A stretch of 47,708 bases of DNA from Bacteroidales bacterium (lineage in GTDB: Bacteria; Bacteroidota; Bacteroidia; Bacteroidales; PUMT01): NCBI GenBank assembly GCA_007134675.1, contig SLKJ01000086.1:1-47708 (forward strand), in the 5' to 3' direction. The position numbers and the translations under genes were made by a program. The notes below the pieces were generated by a model, which worked only from the letters and a program-made list of their open reading frames with translations, did not search any database and had not been told where the DNA came from. Of the stretch, positions 9,401 to 20,092 are shown one piece after another (positions within the stretch are counted from its first letter, which is position 1; every line of letters starts with the position of its first letter).

Positions 9401-9891
9401 TTATCGTCACTTATTGAATAAAGATTTCCGGGCTCATGGCGGTAGACCTTAAAAGAATTTGTCTTCCGGTCCAGTTTGTTCAGTCCGGACTTCGTCCCTA
9501 CCCAGATATTACCTTTTTTATCCTCAATCACAGAGTGAATATTACTGCCGGAGAGAGATGAGGGATCTGAAGGCTGGTGCCTGTAAATATTGAAACCATA
9601 GCCATCAAATCTGTTAAGTCCGTCCTGTGTGCCAATCCACAAAAACCCGTGCGAATCCTGAATAATCGAACTGACTGATATCTGCGAAAGCCCCTGCTCC
9701 GGGCTGTAATTCACAACCCGCCAGTTATCATGTGATGCATTGAGTTCCGGTATGGCAGTCGTTGAGACAAGAAACCAGGATAGAATAAGTCTTAAGATAC
9801 AGACAGGCGAGATCCCCGGAAAACAGATGTTTTTATATGGGTCTTCCAAAACAGGTTTCTTGTCAGTCAAAAATCTTCTATAATGGCTCAC
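6478..9891 (-). CDS. Propeller sensor with SpoIIE/PP2C serine phosphatase output
   Basis: 1137 residues. A basic N-terminus precedes one hydrophobic export segment (~30-46). Residues ~55-720 carry 14 repeats of the Reg_prop type (core WIGT-x-x-GL, for example LWIGTQDGLNRF), enough for two seven-bladed propellers. A Y_Y_Y domain follows (~737-818), then one membrane helix near 830 and a charged coiled coil (~845-895). The C-terminal SpoIIE/PP2C domain (~898-1135) keeps its metal-binding acidic motifs: SGDFYW, FAVIDCTGHGVPGAFMS, LFSDGYPDQFGG and QVDDILIIG. The predicted layout is a periplasmic sensor with a cytoplasmic Ser/Thr-phosphatase output, in place of the kinase-receiver-AraC output usual for such propeller proteins. 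It is convergent with the degenerate hybrid kinase. Substrate and ligand are unknown. Confidence 0.9.
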   Translation of the reverse strand: MSHYRRFLTDKKPVLEDPYKNICFPGISPVCILRLILSWFLVSTTAIPELNASHDNWRVVNYSPEQGLSQISVSSIIQDSHGFLWIGTQDGLNRFDGYGFNIYRHQPSDPSSLSGSNIHSVIEDKKGNIWVGTKSGLNKLDRKTNSFKVYRHEPGNLYSISDDNIHFLYEDRAGTIWLKTNRGIDKYDSMTGTFTQYLHFVDDSNYDTGSGYNHIYEDNKERLWVGSKDGLFYFDRLAERFKRYSHDPDDTLSLSNNKVKCIFETSSGHFLIGTAGGLNVFNRIDESFTSVYIDPNITGQSGLNVINTILEDSRGNILLGTGSGLFTFSPENDQIMPFGGKTISSTFSDLEISVIFKDRSNNLWVGSPRGLFMLDSKSKFTSIRIHDYLPEAPSSAALIASVLCSGDEELWIGTWGGGLFMLNRQTGHIRHYSANSQIVSERISNDYVHALFSDSMDRLIIGTRNGLDIHSDDQNSGFEPFCPANQEELCNVFESNRVYRIFEDSQQVLWIGTGRGFHSVSDGDFRSYYHNPQDTAGIPSNQVTDILECQNGFIWLATGSGLSRFERNTKTFRNYRKDPAKGRLSLSNNELTCLHEDSNGNIWVGTVAGLNRFFPGTGSFMVFSEMEGLPNNLINTILEDNEGNLWLSTNRGLARFNPDTFDIDVFDMADGLLSYEFNLGAGFRGENGELFFGGVAGLNSFFPDSLVKNHITPPVAIASFEVLSAEGSRFLFAEEKEKVILRPRENSFIIEFAALDFTWPSKNSYAYKLQGLENNWIYTGSRRTVSFSGVPSGTYTLRVKGSNNDGVWNEEGISLQIVIITPWWKSVYAYGLYFVSLLALGYLLFRTSTRKLRDTSQALKEKELASEEISRQKEELAFKNRDITDSIKYAKRIQLAMMPKSQHFRRIFPDSFVYYNPKDIVSGDFYWVNQRSSKVFFAVIDCTGHGVPGAFMSIIGYELLRNIINIKSIEKPAEILNELNVDFSKIFNPGEENNYSFRDGMDIGFCVIDCKESTLEYAGAFSSMYLIRDKTVSEIKGNRFSVGLMGDLIDEPFENHCMKLEKDDVIYLFSDGYPDQFGGEDGKKFKYRRFRHLLLNIHRFPFRKQETILDQSLIQWMGDHEQVDDILIIGVKPGLCR

Positions 9892-9961
9892 CGGCAGGGA
9901 AAATCTTTCAGTTAAAATAATTGCTAATTTACTATTTCTTCTATACTAAGCACAAACAAAG

Positions 9962-9991
9962 AAAAAAAAACCGGCAGTGTAATGCCGGTTT
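9962..9991 (-). terminator. Rho-independent terminator of gltA
   Basis: A perfect 9-bp stem AAACCGGCA / TGCCGGTTT with a 6-nt loop lies 20 bp after the gltA stop. Read on the minus strand it is followed by a run of nine T. It separates gltA from the propeller-phosphatase gene, whose start is at 9891. Confidence 0.9.
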
Positions 9992-10010
9992 CTCTGAATT
10001 TAAAATAAAA

Positions 10011-11315
10011 TTATATTCCTGCCTGTTTCTTGAACCATTCCAGGGGATGGGATGTCGGTCTCTCAATTGGCATGCCGTATGCCCTGTCCCATAGAAGCTG
10101 CGAAAGAACCCCAAGAGATCTTGACACGCCAAAAAGTACAGTATAAAAATCAAACTCCTTAATCCCGTAATGAAGCAGGAGAACACCTGAACCAGCATCC
10201 ACATTCGGCCATGGATTCTTTATTTTACTTATACTGCCAAGCACCTCAGGAACAACTTCATACAAGCAGGTCATGGTAATCAGCCAGGGGTCGTCAGGAA
10301 GGTATTTCCTGCCAAACTCAAGCTGCGCTGTAAAGCGGGGATCTGTTTTCCGGAGCACAGCATGTCCGTAACCGGGAATAACCTTACCATCTTCAAGTGT
10401 TTTTAAAACATACTTCCTTATTTTTTCTTTATCATCACAGGCCGGGCCAATTTCTTCGATCATATTAAACATCCAGCGAATAACCTCCTGGTTGGCAAAA
10501 CCGTGCAGGGGGCCTGCCAAACCGGTCATGCCGGCAGCATAGGCGTAATAAGGATTGCTGAGTGCTGATCCGACAAGATGAGTTGTATGTGCAGAAACAT
10601 TTCCTCCTTCATGATCTGAATGCAGAAACATATACAGCCTCATAAGCCTGTGCACCTCATATTTTTCGTATCCCATCATATGAGCCAGATTAGCTGCCCA
10701 GTCAAGTGATGGATCAGGATCTATCTGTTTGTTGTCATGATACATCCTCCTGTATATATATGATGCTATCCGGGGAAGGCGTGCAATAAGGTCCATTACA
10801 TCCTCATAAGTTGTATCCCAGTAATCCTGCTTCCCGATTCCTTTAAGGTAAGCCGCCATGAATTTGGAATCTGAAGCCATTGAGAGAATAGCAGTTGAGA
10901 ACTGCACCATCGGGCGGGTATTCAGGGGAAGGGCATCAATCACCTTGTAAACGTAGTCAGGAATAGTTGACCTTGAAGACCATTCCTTGCTTAAAAAGGA
11001 AACATCGTCAGGTGAAGGCATTTCACCCGTAAGCATGAGGTAAAAAAGCCCCTCGGGCAATGGTTCACCTTCCGGATTTACCTTGGGCAGACTTTTTCTC
11101 AATTCGGGTATTGAATATCCCCTGAAACGTATTCCTTCCTCCGGATCGAGTTTTGAGGTGTCAGTGAGAAGGCTTACCATTCCCTTCATACCGGTAAGAA
11201 CGCTGCCTATGGTTATCTCACCAATGACCTTGTCTCCGTGTTCGGTTAAAAGTTTCCTGAATTCCGCTACTCTCGGCAGGGCCTTCTCAACAAATTTCTT
11301 TTTAATATGATCCAT
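10011..11315 (-). CDS. gltA: Citrate synthase, eukaryotic-like type
   Basis: Condenses acetyl-CoA and oxaloacetate to citrate, the entry step of the TCA cycle. The 434 residues follow the mitochondrial-like family rather than the hexameric E. coli type: HSDHEGGNVSAHTTHLVGS, then GPLHGFANQEV with one catalytic His, GYGHAVLRKTDPR with the oxaloacetate-binding His, NVDAGSGVLL with the catalytic Asp, and the terminal RAYGMPIERPTSHPLEW. The DAHSG of animal enzymes reads DAGSG here; the Asp is kept. It lies downstream of eno on the same strand, but a strong terminator stands between them, so it probably has its own promoter. I could not find an exact TAnnTTTG match for it in 11316-11402. Confidence 0.96.
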   Translation of the reverse strand: MDHIKKKFVEKALPRVAEFRKLLTEHGDKVIGEITIGSVLTGMKGMVSLLTDTSKLDPEEGIRFRGYSIPELRKSLPKVNPEGEPLPEGLFYLMLTGEMPSPDDVSFLSKEWSSRSTIPDYVYKVIDALPLNTRPMVQFSTAILSMASDSKFMAAYLKGIGKQDYWDTTYEDVMDLIARLPRIASYIYRRMYHDNKQIDPDPSLDWAANLAHMMGYEKYEVHRLMRLYMFLHSDHEGGNVSAHTTHLVGSALSNPYYAYAAGMTGLAGPLHGFANQEVIRWMFNMIEEIGPACDDKEKIRKYVLKTLEDGKVIPGYGHAVLRKTDPRFTAQLEFGRKYLPDDPWLITMTCLYEVVPEVLGSISKIKNPWPNVDAGSGVLLLHYGIKEFDFYTVLFGVSRSLGVLSQLLWDRAYGMPIERPTSHPLEWFKKQAGI

Positions 11316-11402
11316 AATATTACGGTTATATGATAATTGTCATAAAGCTAACAAAATTCATTAATTATGCCAAATAACTGATGATCCGATAAACTGCCAA
11401 AT

Positions 11403-11433
11403 AAATAAGGGGGCTCAGCGATCCCCCTTATTT
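11403..11433 (-). terminator. Terminator after eno
   Basis: An 11-bp perfect stem, AAATAAGGGGG / CCCCCTTATTT, with a 9-nt loop lies 21 bp past the eno stop. On the minus strand the 3' arm runs into TTATTTATTT. The A/T-rich base makes it partly symmetrical. Confidence 0.85.
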
Positions 11434-11454
11434 AGTGTCATTTAAGCCTGCAAC

Positions 11455-13555
<2,101 letters not shown>

Positions 13556-13567
13556 TTCGATTATTCC

Positions 13568-14554
13568 TTAGTCTAATTTGTATTTTGAAATATCCATCCC
13601 GAAGTTCAGGTTCATTGATTCAAGTAATTCATCAAGCTCCGTAAGAGATTTCTTACCAAAGTTTCTGAATTTGAGAAGATCGTTTTTATTGAATTTCACA
13701 AGATCCCCAAGTGTTTCAACCTCTGCTGCCTTAAGGCAATTCAAAGCTCTGACTGAAAGGTCCAGATCCACAAGTCTCGATTTCAGAAGCTGTCGCATGT
13801 GCAATACTTCTTCGTCAAACTCTTCGTTGGCAAATTTCTCATCAGTCTCTAATGTGATTTTTTCATCGGAAAACAGCAGGAGATGATAGATAAGAATCCT
13901 GGCTGATTCTTTCAGAGCTTCTTTGGGATGTATAGATCCATCGGTCTGGATTTCAAAAATAAGCTTTTCATAATCGGTTTTCTGCTCTACCCTGAAATTC
14001 TCTACTGTATACTTGACATTCTTTATCGGAGTAAAAATCGAATCAACGGCAATCAGTCCGAACTCTGTATCAACAGGTTTGTTTTCCTCGGAAGGTACAT
14101 ATCCCCGCCCCTTGTTTATATTAAGCTCAATCTGTAATTTGGTTTCAGGTTCCAGCCGGCATATGAGAAGGTCGGGGTTCAATACTACAAAACCATTTAA
14201 AAATTTTGACAGGTCTCCGGCCCTGAACTCTTCCTGTTCTGATATGGAGACCGACACCCTTTCACCTTCAGTATCTTCGATCTGCTTTTTGAACCTGATC
14301 TGCTTAAGATTAAGCACAATCTCGGTCACATCTTCGATTACGCCGGGAATAGCTGAAAACTCATGATCAACTCCTGTGATCTTTACGGTAGTTATTGCAT
14401 AACCTTCAAGCGATGAAAGGAGGACCCTCCGAAGTGTATTACCTATAGTGATACCATAACCCGGTTCAAGGGGACGGAACTCAAATTTACCATGTGTATC
14501 GGTAGATTCAAGCATTATAACTTGTTCTGGTTTCTGAAATGCTAATATTGCCAT
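13568..14554 (-). CDS. rpoA: DNA-directed RNA polymerase subunit alpha
   Basis: Scaffold subunit for RNA polymerase assembly. The 328 residues include the N-terminal dimerisation domain (~1-230; [22 protein letters not shown]). The C-terminal helix-hairpin-helix domain (~250-328; [20 protein letters not shown] and [19 protein letters not shown]) contacts upstream DNA and activators. It lies 7 nt after rpsD and 12 nt before rplQ in the usual alpha-operon order. No unusual residues were noticed. Confidence 0.97.
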   Translation of the reverse strand: MAILAFQKPEQVIMLESTDTHGKFEFRPLEPGYGITIGNTLRRVLLSSLEGYAITTVKITGVDHEFSAIPGVIEDVTEIVLNLKQIRFKKQIEDTEGERVSVSISEQEEFRAGDLSKFLNGFVVLNPDLLICRLEPETKLQIELNINKGRGYVPSEENKPVDTEFGLIAVDSIFTPIKNVKYTVENFRVEQKTDYEKLIFEIQTDGSIHPKEALKESARILIYHLLLFSDEKITLETDEKFANEEFDEEVLHMRQLLKSRLVDLDLSVRALNCLKAAEVETLGDLVKFNKNDLLKFRNFGKKSLTELDELLESMNLNFGMDISKYKLD

Positions 14555-14561
14555 TACAATT

Positions 14562-15170
14562 TTATTTTGAGTACAATTCTACAATCAATTGTTCTTTTAT
14601 ATTTTCAGGAATATCTTCTCTTTCAGGCATATTCAAAAACCTGCCGGTCATTTTCTCTGCATCCCATTCAATCCAGGAAAATGCATTTCGTCTGCTGCCG
14701 GTAAGTGATTCGGTAATAACCTCAAGTGATTTTGATTTTTCCCTTACTCCTACAAATTCGCCGGCTTTAACAATATATGATGGGATGTTTACAACCTTAC
14801 CGTTAACAGTAATATGCCGGTGTGAAACAAGCTGCCTTGCAGCAGCACGTGTTGGTGCGATCCCAATGCGGTAAACAACATTGTCCAGACGCGACTCCAG
14901 AAGCTGAAGCAAAGCTTCACCGGTAATACCCTTTGAGCGTGATGCCCTTTTAAAAAGATTCAGGAACTGCCTTTCAAGCACCCCGTATGTAAACTTGGCC
15001 TTTTGCTTTTCCAGCAATTGAACTCCATATTCGGAGGTTTTCTTTCTTTTTCGCATATTACCATGCATACCGGGAGGATAATTTTTCTTTTCAAATACCT
15101 TATCTGGTCCGAAAATAGGCTCACCGAATTTTCTTGCAATTTTTGATCTTGGTCCTGTATATCTTGCCAT
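14562..15170 (-). CDS. rpsD: 30S ribosomal protein S4
   Basis: Primary 16S rRNA-binding protein that starts small-subunit assembly and lines the mRNA entry channel. The 202 residues begin [20 protein letters not shown]. An S4 RNA-binding domain covers ~93-150 ([33 protein letters not shown]). The N-terminal zinc-binding cysteines found in some bacteria are absent, so this is the zinc-free form. In E. coli S4 represses the alpha operon; I saw no equivalent operator here. It lies between rpsK (42-nt gap) and rpoA. Confidence 0.97.
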   Translation of the reverse strand: MARYTGPRSKIARKFGEPIFGPDKVFEKKNYPPGMHGNMRKRKKTSEYGVQLLEKQKAKFTYGVLERQFLNLFKRASRSKGITGEALLQLLESRLDNVVYRIGIAPTRAAARQLVSHRHITVNGKVVNIPSYIVKAGEFVGVREKSKSLEVITESLTGSRRNAFSWIEWDAEKMTGRFLNMPEREDIPENIKEQLIVELYSK

Positions 15171-15212
15171 CTTAATGAATAGTTATTTATATTTAAAGAC
15201 TGGTAAACAATG

Positions 15213-15602
15213 TTATACGCGTCTGCGTTTGGGCGGTCGGCAACCGTTATGTGGCAACGGAGTAACATCTACTATCTCTGAAACCTCAATTCCCGAAGTA
15301 TGAATGGTTCTGATAGCAGATTCACGCCCGGAGCCAGGTCCTTTAACAAAAACCTTGACCTTGCGTAAACCAAGATCATATGCTTTTTTGGCGCAATCCG
15401 CCGCTGATACCTGAGCAGCATATGGGGTATTCTTCTTTGAACCCCTGAACCCATTTTTCCCTGATGAGGACCATGATATTACCTGTCCGTTATTATTTGT
15501 CAGGGTAATAATTATATTGTTAAAAGATGCATGTATATGTGCCTGACCTACAGGCTCCACTTTTACAACTCGCTTTTTTGATGTCCCTGTTTTCTTCGCC
15601 AT
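15213..15602 (-). CDS. rpsK: 30S ribosomal protein S11
   Basis: Small-subunit platform protein near the mRNA exit. The 129 residues have [19 protein letters not shown] at the N-terminal side and the conserved [14 protein letters not shown] and [18 protein letters not shown]-terminus, which is rich in Arg and touches the Shine-Dalgarno helix region. It lies 8 nt after rpsM. Confidence 0.97.
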   Translation of the reverse strand: MAKKTGTSKKRVVKVEPVGQAHIHASFNNIIITLTNNNGQVISWSSSGKNGFRGSKKNTPYAAQVSAADCAKKAYDLGLRKVKVFVKGPGSGRESAIRTIHTSGIEVSEIVDVTPLPHNGCRPPKRRRV

Positions 15603-15610
15603 TATAAAAA

Positions 15611-15988
15611 TTATTTAGTAGCCATCTTTTTGTTAGCAACTGTTTTCTTTCTGCCCTTGCGGGTTCTTGCGTTGTTCTTGGTGCTTTGTCCCCGCACAGG
15701 AAGACCGATACGGTGTCGGATGCCCCTGTAACAGCCAATGTCCATTAACCTCTTAATATTCATCTGTACAGATGAGCGCAATTCACCCTCAACCTTAAGT
15801 TTATCATTAATAATATTCCTTATGCGGGTTAGCTGATCATCATCCCAGTCCTTTACTTTGATATTCCCGTCGATACCAGCTTCGCTCAAAACCTGGGCGG
15901 CTGTACTGCGGCCTATTCCGAAAATATAGGTCAACCCTACTTCGCCCCTTTTGTTTTTTGGTAAGTCTACACCAACTATTCTTGCCAT
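15611..15988 (-). CDS. rpsM: 30S ribosomal protein S13
   Basis: Head protein of the 30S subunit that forms bridges to L5 and contacts P-site tRNA. The 125 residues start [20 protein letters not shown] with a helix-two-turn-helix fold. The conserved basic tail is [20 protein letters not shown] followed by [11 protein letters not shown] short 31-nt spacer follows the rpmJ stop. Length and ends are normal. Confidence 0.97.
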   Translation of the reverse strand: MARIVGVDLPKNKRGEVGLTYIFGIGRSTAAQVLSEAGIDGNIKVKDWDDDQLTRIRNIINDKLKVEGELRSSVQMNIKRLMDIGCYRGIRHRIGLPVRGQSTKNNARTRKGRKKTVANKKMATK

Positions 15989-16019
15989 AATTAAGATTTA
16001 ATTTAAAGCTAATTTTACA

Positions 16020-16136
16020 CTATCCCTGTCTTTGTTTGAATTTGGGATTCTTTTTATTAATCACGTACAAACGTCCTTTTCGGCGGACAATCTTACAGTC
16101 TGCACTTCTCTTCTTTACCGATGCCCTGACTTTCAT
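16020..16136 (-). CDS. rpmJ: 50S ribosomal protein L36, zinc-free form
   Basis: A 38-codon gene missing from the ORF track. Reverse translation from the ATG at 16136 gives [20 protein letters not shown], then [18 protein letters not shown] and TAG. It sits where rpmJ belongs, between infA (15-nt gap) and rpsM. The usual Cys-Cys-Cys-His zinc ligands are reduced to a single Cys14; the other positions read Ser, Asn and Phe. This is therefore a C-minus type that cannot hold zinc in the standard way. L36 is a late-assembly protein of the 50S subunit. Confidence 0.95.
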   Translation of the reverse strand: MKVRASVKKRSADCKIVRRKGRLYVINKKNPKFKQRQG

Positions 16137-16151
16137 ATCTAAATCGTTTTA

Positions 16152-16370
16152 TTATTTATATCTGTAACAAATTCTTCCTTTAGTCAGGTCGTAGGGAGAC
16201 ATTTCCACCTTGACCTTGTCGCCTGGAAGTATTTTAATATAATGCATCCTCATCTTTCCCGAAATATGGGCAATAATTGTATGCCCGTTTTCAAGTTCAA
16301 CCTTAAACATTGCATTGGATAAGGCTTCAACTATTGTTCCATCTTGTTCTATGGCTTTTTGTTTTGCCAT
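16152..16370 (-). CDS. infA: Translation initiation factor IF-1
   Basis: S1/OB-fold factor that occupies the A site during initiation. The 72 residues have the standard size and sequence ([54 protein letters not shown]). Its first 22 nt overlap the end of map in another frame, implying translational coupling. It is followed by rpmJ. Confidence 0.97.
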   Translation of the reverse strand: MAKQKAIEQDGTIVEALSNAMFKVELENGHTIIAHISGKMRMHYIKILPGDKVKVEMSPYDLTKGRICYRYK

Positions 16371-17161
16371 GGTAACCCCTTATTAGATTTAATTAATTCT
16401 TCTTCAATATATTCGAATGTAGACAATATGTCAGCTTTTAGTTTCCCGATAACCACCGCCAGTTCATAGTGTGCGGAGGGTTTGCCGTCCCGGGTGCGTA
16501 TTGTCCAGCCATCTGAATCCTGGACAATATATCTGCTGCCAAGATTGATCATCGGCTCTATGCATAAAACCAAACCGCTTCTCAGAAGGGAACCCTGCCC
16601 TCGTCTGCCATAATTGGGAACTTCCGGCTCTTCGTGCAGACCCTCCCCCAGTCCGTGACCCACCATTTCGCGCACTACGGAAAATCCCGATCTTTCTGCA
16701 TGCGTTTGAACTGCATTTCCGACATCGCCAAGTCTGTTCCCTGCAACAGCCAGGTGTATGCCTTGATAGAGACATTCATGAGTGACTCTTAACAGTTCAG
16801 CAACATCATCAGAGAGTTCGCCGACGGCAAAGGTATACGCCGTATCACCATAAAAACCGTTCATCCTTACACCGCAATCAACTGAAACAATATCCCCATC
16901 CCTGAGCACATATCCAGAAGGTATCCCATGAACTACCTCTGAGTTAACCGAGGTACAGAGTGTATTGGGGAATCCGTTATACCCCTTAAAACCGGGAACT
17001 CCACCATGATCAAGGATATATTCCTCAGCTATACGGTCAAGTTCGAGGGTAGTGACACCGGGTTCAACAATCTTTGCAACTTCTGCGAGTGTTTTGGAAA
17101 CCAGAATATTACACTCCCGTATAAACTCTATTGCCTCCCTTGTCTTCTCATTTAACATCAA
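16349..17161 (-). CDS. map: Methionine aminopeptidase, type I
   Basis: Removes the initiator Met from nascent proteins at the ribosome exit. The 270 residues contain the five metal-ligand regions of type I enzymes: [16 protein letters not shown] (two Asp), [16 protein letters not shown] (His), [12 protein letters not shown] (Glu) and HYELAVVIG (Glu). There is no N-terminal zinc-finger extension. It sits between secY (17-nt gap) and infA, overlapping infA by 22 nt. The ORF begins MMLNEK; either Met could be used. Confidence 0.96.
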   Translation of the reverse strand: MMLNEKTREAIEFIRECNILVSKTLAEVAKIVEPGVTTLELDRIAEEYILDHGGVPGFKGYNGFPNTLCTSVNSEVVHGIPSGYVLRDGDIVSVDCGVRMNGFYGDTAYTFAVGELSDDVAELLRVTHECLYQGIHLAVAGNRLGDVGNAVQTHAERSGFSVVREMVGHGLGEGLHEEPEVPNYGRRGQGSLLRSGLVLCIEPMINLGSRYIVQDSDGWTIRTRDGKPSAHYELAVVIGKLKADILSTFEYIEEELIKSNKGLPWQNKKP

Positions 17162-17178
17162 AGAACTAATATTTAAGG

Positions 17179-18516
17179 TCAGATTGGGCCTCCGCCGCTT
17201 CTTCCTTTAATTCTGCCGGATTTCATAAGACCGTCATAATGACGCATCAGTAAATGACTCTCTATCTGCTGTAATGTATCCAGAACCACTCCCACCATTA
17301 TAAGTAAAGATGTTCCGCCATAAAACTGGGCCCATTGAGAAGTAACTCCGGCAAGCATTGCAAAAGCCGGTAAAATAGCCACTATTGCAAGGAAGATAGA
17401 CCCGGGAAGAGTTATTCTGGACATAATGGTATCCAGAAACTCAACTGTCTTCTTTCCCGGTTTAACCCCGGGAATAAATCCTCCGTTTCGTTTCATGTCT
17501 TCTGCCATCTGGCCCGGATTAATGGTAACGGCCGTATAGAAATATGTAAAAAGAATAATCAGTACCGCAAAGGTAAAGTTATACCAGAATCCTGTAAAGT
17601 TACTGAATGCTGCAGCAAACCCCGTCATTGTTTCTGTAGGGGCAAAACTTGAAAGTGTAAGCGGGATGAACATCAGAGCCTGTGCAAAAATAATTGGCAT
17701 TACACCTGCAGAATTTACTTTAAGCGGAATGTACTGTCTTACCCCACCGTACTGTTTATTACCAACAATTCGTTTAGCGTATTGTACGGGAATCCGCCTT
17801 GTTCCCTGAACAAGCAAAATAACCCCCATGAAAACAAAAAACAACACTATCATCTCTACAATAAACATTATTAATCCTCCTCCCTGCTGCTGTTCAAATT
17901 TTGAGAAGAATTCTGCAAACAGGGCAAAAGGCAGACGGGCAATAATCCCTACCATGATAATCAGAGAAATACCGTTACCTATTCCTTTATCGGTAATCCG
18001 TTCACCAAGCCACATCACGAACATTGTGCCCGAAATAAGTATGATCACAAGGAATGCCCAATACATAGGACCTTCAAGAACAAATGCATTGGGGACCTGC
18101 ATCCGGAGGTTTGTCAGGTAAGCCGGTCCCTGGAAAATAAGAATAAGGACAGTAAGATATCTTGTAATTTGATTGATCTTTCTCCTGCCGCTTTCCCCTT
18201 CACGCTGCAGTCTTTGAAAATAGGGAATAGCAATTCCAAGTAACTGGACAACGATAGATGCTGAAATGTAGGGCATTATACCCAGGGCAAAAATCGAAGC
18301 ATTGGCAAAGGCACCCCCGGAAAACATATCAAGAAGTCCCAATATACCATCCGCAGTCTGCTCACGAAGTGCAGTCAGCTGGTAGGGATCTATTCCCGGT
18401 AACACAACAAAAGAACCCAACCGGTAAATAAGCAATATCCCGAGTGTATATAAAATTCTTGAGCGGAGATCTTCAATCTTAAAAATGTTCTTTATGGTTT
18501 CAATGAATTTCTTCAT
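17179..18516 (-). CDS. secY: Protein translocase subunit SecY
   Basis: Central channel of the Sec translocon in the inner membrane. The 445 residues contain ten predicted membrane helices. Recognisable segments include YRLGSFVVLPGIDP near the N-terminus, FALGIMPYISASIVVQLL (TM2/plug region), GERITDKGIGNGISLIIMVG and the C-terminal LLMRHYDGLMKSGRIKGR. It lies in the spc part of the array, 7 nt after rplO and before map. All exported proteins in the window, including the T9SS ones, would first need this channel. Confidence 0.97.
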   Translation of the reverse strand: MKKFIETIKNIFKIEDLRSRILYTLGILLIYRLGSFVVLPGIDPYQLTALREQTADGILGLLDMFSGGAFANASIFALGIMPYISASIVVQLLGIAIPYFQRLQREGESGRRKINQITRYLTVLILIFQGPAYLTNLRMQVPNAFVLEGPMYWAFLVIILISGTMFVMWLGERITDKGIGNGISLIIMVGIIARLPFALFAEFFSKFEQQQGGGLIMFIVEMIVLFFVFMGVILLVQGTRRIPVQYAKRIVGNKQYGGVRQYIPLKVNSAGVMPIIFAQALMFIPLTLSSFAPTETMTGFAAAFSNFTGFWYNFTFAVLIILFTYFYTAVTINPGQMAEDMKRNGGFIPGVKPGKKTVEFLDTIMSRITLPGSIFLAIVAILPAFAMLAGVTSQWAQFYGGTSLLIMVGVVLDTLQQIESHLLMRHYDGLMKSGRIKGRSGGGPI

Positions 18517-18523
18517 AAAAGAA

Positions 18524-18970
18524 TTATATTTTTACTGCAGAACCACCAGATTTTTCAATTGCTTCCCGGGCCGATTTGGAAAAAGCATGTGCTTTCACCT
18601 CAATTTTTGCATCAAGCGTCCCGTTTCCCAAAATTTTTATCATATCATTTTTCGATGCATACCCTGCACTGACAAGAGCCTGAACATCAATTGATGCTGT
18701 GCCGGTTTTTTCAGAAAGGGTCTGCAATACACCGATATTGATCCCTTTAAAGGATTTGCGGTTTATATTTCTGAACCCGAATTTGGGTACCCTTCTCTGC
18801 AAAGGCATCTGTCCACCTTCAAATCCAAACTGTTTGCTGTACCCTGAACGTGATTTCTGGCCTTTATGACCTTTTGTAGAGGTTCCACCCCGGCCGGAAC
18901 CTTCACCCCGTCCTAACCTTTTTTCACGTTTTGTTGAGCCTTTCGCGGGTTTTAAATTACTCAAGTCCAT
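18524..18970 (-). CDS. rplO: 50S ribosomal protein L15
   Basis: Large-subunit assembly protein. The 148 residues have the glycine-rich basic N-terminal arm GRGEGSGRGGTSTKGHKGQK and GGQMPLQRRVPKFGF, then the globular C-terminal half. It lies 18 nt after rpmD and before secY. Confidence 0.96.
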   Translation of the reverse strand: MDLSNLKPAKGSTKREKRLGRGEGSGRGGTSTKGHKGQKSRSGYSKQFGFEGGQMPLQRRVPKFGFRNINRKSFKGINIGVLQTLSEKTGTASIDVQALVSAGYASKNDMIKILGNGTLDAKIEVKAHAFSKSAREAIEKSGGSAVKI

Positions 18971-18988
18971 GTCTGTAATAATATTGAT

Positions 18989-19171
18989 TTATTTAATCTG
19001 TTCAACCTTCAGCAAATGACGAACTTTATCCAACATCCCGGCTATCTGCGGAGTGGATTCAGCTTCGACACTGTCGTTTATCCGTTTGAGTCCCAATGCC
19101 TCCAGAGTCCTCTTCTGGCGATGGTTGCTCCCAATTTTACTTTTAATCTGTGTAATTCTGATCTTTGCCAT
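18989..19171 (-). CDS. rpmD: 50S ribosomal protein L30
   Basis: A small 60-residue 50S protein: AKIRITQIKSKIGSNHRQKR, TLEALGLKRINDSVE. Length and sequence match the bacterial short form. It sits between rpsE (16-nt gap) and rplO, the standard spc-operon order. Confidence 0.95.
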   Translation of the reverse strand: MAKIRITQIKSKIGSNHRQKRTLEALGLKRINDSVEAESTPQIAGMLDKVRHLLKVEQIK

Positions 19172-19187
19172 GGCAGTAATATAAAAT

Positions 19188-19703
19188 CTATCCGTTAAAC
19201 ACTTTATTCAGCGGAATGCCTCTTATTTCGGAAATTGTGTGTGCATCCCTCATCTCCATGAGTGCTTTAAAAGTAGCCTTAACAAGGTTATGCGGGTTTG
19301 CTGCCCCCTTTGATTTGGCAAGCACATCTGTTATCCCGACACTCTCCAGAACTGCACGCATAGCACCTCCTGCAACGACTCCCGTCCCATGAGAAGCAGG
19401 CTTAAGAAATACCCTCGCACCACCATATTTTGAATATTGTTCATGTGGTATCGTCCCTTTGTATATCGGTACCCTCACAAGATTCTTCTTCGCGTCCTCA
19501 ATACCTTTGGCTATTGCCGTTGTCACCTCATTTGCTTTACCAAGACCATAACCTACGATCCCATCCTCATTACCAACAACTACAATAGCCGAAAAACTGA
19601 AAGTACGGCCTCCTTTAGTCACTTTGGTAACACGCTGGATGCTTACAACACGGTCCTTTAGTTCCAGATCACTGGTTTTTACTTTTCTTATTGTTGTTGA
19701 CAT
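19188..19703 (-). CDS. rpsE: 30S ribosomal protein S5
   Basis: Small-subunit protein at the mRNA entry pore that affects decoding fidelity. The 171 residues have an N-terminal double-stranded RNA-binding fold ([39 protein letters not shown]) and the C-terminal [18 protein letters not shown] block. It lies 3 nt after rplR. Confidence 0.97.
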   Translation of the reverse strand: MSTTIRKVKTSDLELKDRVVSIQRVTKVTKGGRTFSFSAIVVVGNEDGIVGYGLGKANEVTTAIAKGIEDAKKNLVRVPIYKGTIPHEQYSKYGGARVFLKPASHGTGVVAGGAMRAVLESVGITDVLAKSKGAANPHNLVKATFKALMEMRDAHTISEIRGIPLNKVFNG

Positions 19704-19706
19704 AAC

Positions 19707-20066
19707 CTAAAATTTTAATCCTTCTTCCCTGGCAGCATCAGCCAAAGCCTTAACCCTGCCATGATATAAATATCCATTTCTGTCAAAAACCACCTTTGTA
19801 ATACCCTTTTCAAGAGATTTTCCGGCGATAAGTTTTCCAACTTGTTTTGCCTGCTCGATCTTGTTAATTTTCCCGGCTTTTTCCTCAGCATTTCTTAGTG
19901 ATGAAGCCGCAACAAGCGTTTTGCCATTTATGTCGTCTACCAATTGCACATACATCTCCTTGTTGCTGCGGAAAACGGTCATACGCGGCCGCTCCTCCGT
20001 TCCGGAAACATGTTTGCGGATTCTCATTTTTATCCGCTTTCTTCTTTTAAGCTTAGTTAAAGCCAT
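19707..20066 (-). CDS. rplR: 50S ribosomal protein L18
   Basis: 5S rRNA-binding protein of the central protuberance. The 119 residues include [40 protein letters not shown] and the end [20 protein letters not shown]. It lies between rplF and rpsE. Confidence 0.96.
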   Translation of the reverse strand: MALTKLKRRKRIKMRIRKHVSGTEERPRMTVFRSNKEMYVQLVDDINGKTLVAASSLRNAEEKAGKINKIEQAKQVGKLIAGKSLEKGITKVVFDRNGYLYHGRVKALADAAREEGLKF

Positions 20067-20092
20067 GATTTATTACCGATTTTTGAATTTTA

